This document shows positions 5,273 to 5,697 of a stretch of 5,697 nucleotides of DNA, piece after piece; position 1 is the stretch's first letter, and each line of letters starts with the position of its first letter. Source of the DNA: a bacterium (GTDB taxonomy: Bacteria; Patescibacteriota; Patescibacteriia; Patescibacteriales; JAGXOH01); NCBI GenBank assembly GCA_021106995.1, contig JAIOTG010000048.1, positions 1-5,697 on the forward strand, given 5' to 3'. A model generated the notes under the pieces. It did not search any database and was not told the origin of the DNA. It saw only the letters and a list, made by a program, of their open reading frames with translations. The position numbers were made by a program, and so were the translations under genes.

Positions 5273-5280
5273 AGGAGGTG
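5273..5280 (+). promoter_or_regulatory. Strong Shine-Dalgarno site of the hydrolase gene
   Basis: AGGAGGTG lies six bases (from GGAGG) before the ATG at 5285-5287, a near-perfect match to the 16S rRNA anti-SD sequence. It is the only strong ribosome site in the window; the minus-strand genes lack one. Confidence 0.85.
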
Positions 5281-5284
5281 GAAG

Positions 5285-5697
5285 ATGAACATTTTAAAAC
5301 TTTGGAACAAGTTAAAACTTCTTGGTGAGTCAAAAGCTTTAGCCGAAATACCAATTCATCAACTAAGATGTTGGATCTTACTCCTTTTAAAAAACTACAA
5401 GCACTTTAACGAAGGGGCAGGCCAAACTATTTTAGTTTATCCCGGTTTTATCTCCAACAACACCTACACTTATCTACTGAGAACTTTTCTTAAAACTTTA
5501 GGTTATGAAGTACATGGTTGGCCAAATGGTCTTAACCGAGGGTATTGCCCAAAAGATTTTGAAAAAGTGGAAAAAGACTTTCTTTTAAAATCAGATAAAG
5601 TTGGAGAAAAAGTAATACCTATTGGCTATAGTCACGGAGGTTTTGATGCCAGAGAACTCGCTCGAATGTATCCTGAACGTGTAGCTATGGTTATCAC
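5285..5697 (+). CDS. Alpha/beta-fold hydrolase, esterase/lipase-like (partial, C-terminus beyond window)
   Basis: The first 137 residues are present and the frame stays open to the right edge. After an amphipathic N-terminus, TILVYPGF (48-55) gives the first core strand and an oxyanion-hole-type PGF. LKTLGYEVHGWPNGLNRG (69-86) follows, a pattern typical of a lipase/esterase group in which a GW..G.N.G block precedes the nucleophile. The nucleophile elbow is G114-Y115-S116-H117-G118 (G-x-S-x-G), followed by GFDARELARMYPERV (119-133), as in alpha/beta hydrolases. The catalytic Asp and His should lie beyond the window. There is no signal peptide, so it is probably cytoplasmic or membrane-associated. 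It would cleave an ester, possibly of a lipid; the substrate is unknown. It is the only plus-strand gene, with its own promoter and strong ribosome site, divergent from the ferredoxin operon. Confidence 0.88.
   Translation, partial: MNILKLWNKLKLLGESKALAEIPIHQLRCWILLLLKNYKHFNEGAGQTILVYPGFISNNTYTYLLRTFLKTLGYEVHGWPNGLNRGYCPKDFEKVEKDFLLKSDKVGEKVIPIGYSHGGFDARELARMYPERVAMVI

Overview
The window is AT-rich DNA with densely packed small genes. Five complete genes, one partial gene and one broken small gene lie on the minus strand. A second partial gene lies on the plus strand at the right edge. The left-edge protein belongs to a conserved membrane-protein type that I recognise from Candidate Phyla Radiation bacteria (Patescibacteria, Parcubacteria-like genomes). 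The fusion of sigma region 4 to HARE-HTH, the low GC and the scarcity of Shine-Dalgarno sites fit the same group. Assignment to a phylum is inference. TAA, TAG and TGA all appear as gene ends, so nothing suggests UGA recoding.

Layout. 1-1031 (minus) is the N-terminal part of a membrane-anchored CPR protein of unknown function, with a clear promoter and a preceding hairpin. 1136-2338 (minus) is a DNA-binding regulator with sigma-70 region 4 at the N-terminus and two winged-helix-like segments at the C-terminus, the first HARE-HTH. 2509-3507 (minus) is a RhuM-Fic/Doc fusion protein. 3593-4219 (minus) is a 208-residue protein whose C-terminus resembles V4R-type small-ligand-binding domains. Just upstream of it, 4247-4415 holds a small AbrB/SpoVT-like DNA-binding protein that is readable only if one base is skipped; it has its own promoter. 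4501-5146 (minus) is a two-gene operon: a three-helix membrane protein with histidines, overlapping by 14 bases a lipoprotein ferredoxin. It ends at a strong hairpin. From 5285 (plus), divergently transcribed, runs an alpha/beta hydrolase with a strong Shine-Dalgarno site.

How they may work together. The membrane protein and lipoprotein ferredoxin look like a small electron-transfer pair on the outer face of the cytoplasmic membrane. The AbrB-like and V4R-like genes look like one regulatory transcript, DNA binder plus ligand sensor. The sigma/HARE and RhuM-Doc genes appear to be stand-alone regulatory or toxin-like genes. Several minus-strand genes share promoters of the form TTGAAA/TTGATT, 17 bases, then TAAAAT or TAAGAT, with the start codon only 11-17 bases after the -10 box. 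This implies very short leaders. No RNA genes, CRISPR arrays or insertion sequences were seen.
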